A stretch of DNA of 32,260 nt, taken from contig PYJA01000112.1 in assembly GCA_003635185.1 (NCBI GenBank), positions 1 through 32,260 on the forward strand, given 5' to 3'. The stretch comes from Candidatus Poribacteria bacterium. GTDB taxonomy: Bacteria > Poribacteria > WGA-4E > WGA-3G. Positions 30,392-32,260 of the stretch are shown here, one piece after another. Under the pieces are notes generated by a model. That model was not told the DNA's origin. It searched no databases and worked only from the letters and a program-made list of their open reading frames with translations. A program made the translations under genes and the position numbers. Position 1 is the stretch's first letter; the number at the start of each line of letters is the position of its first letter.

Positions 30392-30916
30392 TTACTCCGG
30401 TTTTATATTTGCTGTATCCTGCGTGTCTTTAGGCAGCTCGGGAGGCGGTTCATCAAATGGTATTCCTCTTGCCTCCGCCTCCATGCGGCGTGTATTCCAG
30501 GCTACCCACATTTGATGGTTTTCTGTCCTACCTTGGGCTCTACCTTGGGTTCTACCTTTTGCTTCGCCTTGTGCTCTGCCTTCTGCAATTCCCTCAGCCT
30601 TTGCTTCTTTAACCTGCTTCTTTACTTTTGTTTTGAACTTATTTGTCAGATACATAATTAAATCCACCACCTGAATAATAGCGACAATAGCGAGAACTTC
30701 TACGGCACCAAAAGCCGCGAGATGCGTAAAAATTGCACCTAATCTTTCCTGCAGCGCCTTTGTCCCACTACTAAACTCCTTGAGGATAACCCATATTGCA
30801 TATCCTAAGAAGAGGAAAGAATAGATTTTTAAAACGGGGTTTACCCATTTTCGTGGGATGCCGATAAAAGTAACAATTTCATTATCTCTATCGTCATCAG
30901 TTTGTGTTTCTGTCAC
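30392..30916 (-). CDS. Two-helix membrane protein with Gly/Arg repeat tail
   Basis: The protein of about 174 residues starts near GTG 30916 (VTETQTDDDRDNE), with AAGGA 9 bases upstream; a TTG just before it (30919) is also possible. Two membrane helices follow: ILKIYSFLFLGYAIWVILKEF-like and VEVLAIVAIIQVVDLIMYL. The cytoplasmic tail is basic (KFKTKVKKQVKEAKAEG) and then repetitive, AEGRAQGEAKGRTQGRAQGR, ending WVAWNTRRMEAEARGIPFDE. Similar WNxRR...A..G..F.E..P endings with a repeat tail occur in uncharacterised proteins of uncultured bacteria. A strong hairpin lies at its 5' end. First gene of the run down to the Mrp ATPase. Confidence 0.65.
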   Translation of the reverse strand: MTETQTDDDRDNEIVTFIGIPRKWVNPVLKIYSFLFLGYAIWVILKEFSSGTKALQERLGAIFTHLAAFGAVEVLAIVAIIQVVDLIMYLTNKFKTKVKKQVKEAKAEGIAEGRAQGEAKGRTQGRAQGRTENHQMWVAWNTRRMEAEARGIPFDEPPPELPKDTQDTANIKPE

Positions 30917-30943
30917 CAAAGGTATCCTTATGATGTTTATATT

Positions 30944-30980
30944 AAGATAGCATATTCTCAAGGAATATGCTATCTTTTTA
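30944..30980 (+). terminator. Strong hairpin followed by T-run (terminator-like)
   Basis: AAGATAGCATATTC (30944-30957) and GAATATGCTATCTT (30963-30976) form a perfect 14-bp stem with a 5-base loop, followed on the plus strand by TTTTTATTTAAT. This has the shape of an intrinsic terminator acting on plus-strand transcription. No plus-strand gene lies upstream; it may shield the minus-strand operon or be a repeat remnant. Confidence 0.5.
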
Positions 30981-30986
30981 TTTAAT

Positions 30987-31064
30987 AGGACTTACGCATT
31001 TTCTCTTAAAGTCCCCCTTGATAAGGGGGATTTAGGGGGTTAAAAAGACGAAAAACACTGATTC
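30987..31064. mobile_element. Truncated MITE family 1, left half
   Basis: AGGACTTACGCATTTTCTC then the CCCCCTTGATAAGGGGG hairpin and GGGGGTTAAAAAGACG match the first half of the MITE at 18971, but the right inverted repeat is absent. It is followed directly by a second left-half copy. Confidence 0.75.
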
Positions 31065-31120
31065 AGGACTTACGCATTTTCTCTTAAAGTCCCACTGATA
31101 AGGGGGATTTAGGGGGCGGG
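31065..31120. mobile_element. Truncated MITE family 1, second left half
   Basis: A second direct copy, AGGACTTACGCATTTTCTC followed by a hairpin with one arm shortened (CCCACTGATAAGGGGG). It diverges near 31117 into GCGGGCCCC, and the IS starts about 50 bases further on. Tandem truncated copies next to the IS suggest repeated insertion or recombination between related ends. Confidence 0.72.
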
Positions 31121-31167
31121 CCCCATAGCGATAGCGTGTGGGGAGATAAATCACTGAAATATCATTA

Positions 31168-32259
31168 ACAGGACTTACGCAATATCCATTTTCAAAGTAG
31201 GTGATTTTAGCTGTTGGCGTAGAAAATCAGAATACGGTTCATTTTTGACTCGATAAAGCGTTTGCCCCATTTCATTTGCTTTTTGCATCAGGTAAATCCA
31301 TACTAATACAGCACAAGTGATGTGGTTTCTCACAATACGGGGTAAACGGCATTGACATTTTTCGATCCCTGTGAGTTGTTTCGTTTCACGGTGAAATTGT
31401 TCAATCTTCCAGCGTGCGCTACACACCTGTCGCACAGCGGACACATCTGATTGGTTCAAGTCATTTGTAGCAACATAATCCGTGCGTTTATTAGACACTA
31501 CCCGGAATACTTTCACCTTATGATTTTTGGGGAACTTGTTGATTTTCACACGTTTACCCGACTTCTGTTCTGTTTGGCTCCACTCTAAGCTGTCAATGTG
31601 TTGATATGGTTTTGTGCCGTTAGAATCATCAACAAGTCTGTTCCTTTTCAGTGGACAATAGAACTTTTTACCAAGACTTTCAATGAATAACATAAGCACT
31701 TTGCTGGCATACCAACTATCCATCAACACTGTGCTAAAAGCAACATGGCGGGAGTTCACTAAAACATCAAGCATATCCTGAACATGATCTAACTTGGATT
31801 TGCCATCACCTTGCTTATCGTAAATACGAAAATCAATAATCCAATACCGGTCTAACTCCGGGTTGACATAAACACAGGTGACAACACCTATACCATTTAT
31901 CGTGGTGTGAGCATTTCCACTATATTGTTTCTGAGCAAAGGCTATATCTTGTGCATGTCTTTTATCTAAAATAGTATCATCAAAGATAATATATCCATCG
32001 GGAGTTTGCACCAAGTGGGGTTGGACACTTTCCCAGACAAGACGAGGGGGCAAACGATCACCCGCAAGATAACGATTAATTTGATCATGACTAAAACGCT
32101 CACAGTGATCCGCATAATGAGTGAGAGTATAGTTGACACGGGTCGTGAGTAGATATTGACAATAATCAAGACGTGTTGGTTTTGTCATTTTATGAACCTC
32201 CTTATAGACTATATTAGCCATAGGAGAGAAATATTACAAGTATTTTGCGTAAGTCCTGT
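31168..32259 (-). mobile_element. Complete IS4-superfamily (IS701-like) insertion sequence
   Basis: Inverted ends ACAGGACTTACGCAA (31168-31182) and TTGCGTAAGTCCTGT (32245-32259) match perfectly over 15 bp and enclose one transposase gene. Length is 1092 bp. The right flank is only one base inside the window, so a target duplication cannot be tested. The ends share AGGACTTACGCA with the MITEs at 18971, 30987 and 31065. Confidence 0.9.
31175..32188 (-). CDS. IS4-superfamily DDE transposase
   Basis: The 337-residue transposase has the first catalytic Asp in YIIFDDTILDKRHA (about 70-71), the second in VLMDSWYASK, and the catalytic Glu in the IS4-type block WKIEQFHRETKQLTG. DDT next to a strand and the Y/F-H-R-x-E-T-K arrangement fit the IS4/IS701 group. 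The ATG at 32188 is preceded by AAGGAGG at 7-8 bases; a reading to 32221 is longer but has no site. The stop codon TAA is supplied by the left inverted repeat of the element. The frame is intact, so the IS may be active. Confidence 0.9.
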   Translation of the reverse strand: MTKPTRLDYCQYLLTTRVNYTLTHYADHCERFSHDQINRYLAGDRLPPRLVWESVQPHLVQTPDGYIIFDDTILDKRHAQDIAFAQKQYSGNAHTTINGIGVVTCVYVNPELDRYWIIDFRIYDKQGDGKSKLDHVQDMLDVLVNSRHVAFSTVLMDSWYASKVLMLFIESLGKKFYCPLKRNRLVDDSNGTKPYQHIDSLEWSQTEQKSGKRVKINKFPKNHKVKVFRVVSNKRTDYVATNDLNQSDVSAVRQVCSARWKIEQFHRETKQLTGIEKCQCRLPRIVRNHITCAVLVWIYLMQKANEMGQTLYRVKNEPYSDFLRQQLKSPTLKMDIA

Positions 32260-32260
32260 A

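Overview
The window comes from an uncultured bacterium of moderate GC content. Its mix of Uma2-family nucleases, a PhyH dioxygenase, a Gfo/Idh/MocA oxidoreductase, PQQ-type beta-propellers, several toxin-antitoxin pairs and many short palindromic repeats of the type GGTGCGGTTAGGAAACCGCACC resembles metagenome-assembled Poribacteria-like genomes. That placement is an impression, not a test. I see no rRNA, tRNA, CRISPR array or prophage.

Layout. Bases 1-2275 hold the end of a lipoprotein gene and a secreted TolB-like propeller gene, flanked by decayed repeats. Bases 2276-9871 (plus strand) carry an MNT-HEPN fusion overlapping a dihydroorotase-like metallohydrolase, a two-copy nucleotidyltransferase whose second copy looks catalytically dead, a Phd/PIN toxin-antitoxin pair with a frameshifted toxin, and a full-length uvrA. 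Bases 10054-17855 (minus strand) hold a zinc deacylase, leuD, a DUF2281/PIN pair, a 112-bp MITE, leuC, and a single-chain restriction-modification-specificity enzyme. leuC and leuD are thus split by a toxin-antitoxin pair and a mobile repeat. Bases 18271-22342 hold a coiled-coil membrane protein, a MITE, a three-gene unit (unknown, zinc ribbon/HEAT, oxidoreductase) and two tandem Uma2 paralogues.

Bases 22556-30916 (minus strand) are the most interesting part. Three separate genes carry the same small domain, which I recognise as the PCP_red domain (the C-terminal domain of the protochlorophyllide reductase subunit ChlB/BchB). One is a coiled-coil protein downstream of a PhyH dioxygenase, one is fused to a NirJ/AhbD-like radical SAM-SPASM enzyme, and one is attached to a zinc ribbon next to an Mrp/ApbC-type Fe-S carrier ATPase. 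A four-helix CopD/HemJ-like membrane protein lies among them. Nothing else suggests photosynthesis, so a tetrapyrrole- or Fe-S-related use of this domain is the best candidate for undescribed biology here. The cluster ends with a PQQ-propeller lipoprotein, a Calx-beta-like protein and a membrane protein with a Gly/Arg-rich tail.

Bases 30987-32259 hold a complete IS4-superfamily (IS701-like) element of about 1.09 kb. Truncated copies of a related MITE sit just to its left, and a full copy of that MITE lies at 18971-19101. A second 112-bp MITE family with TTA target duplications occurs at 12418 and 23767, and the latter copy has inserted into one of the palindromic repeats.
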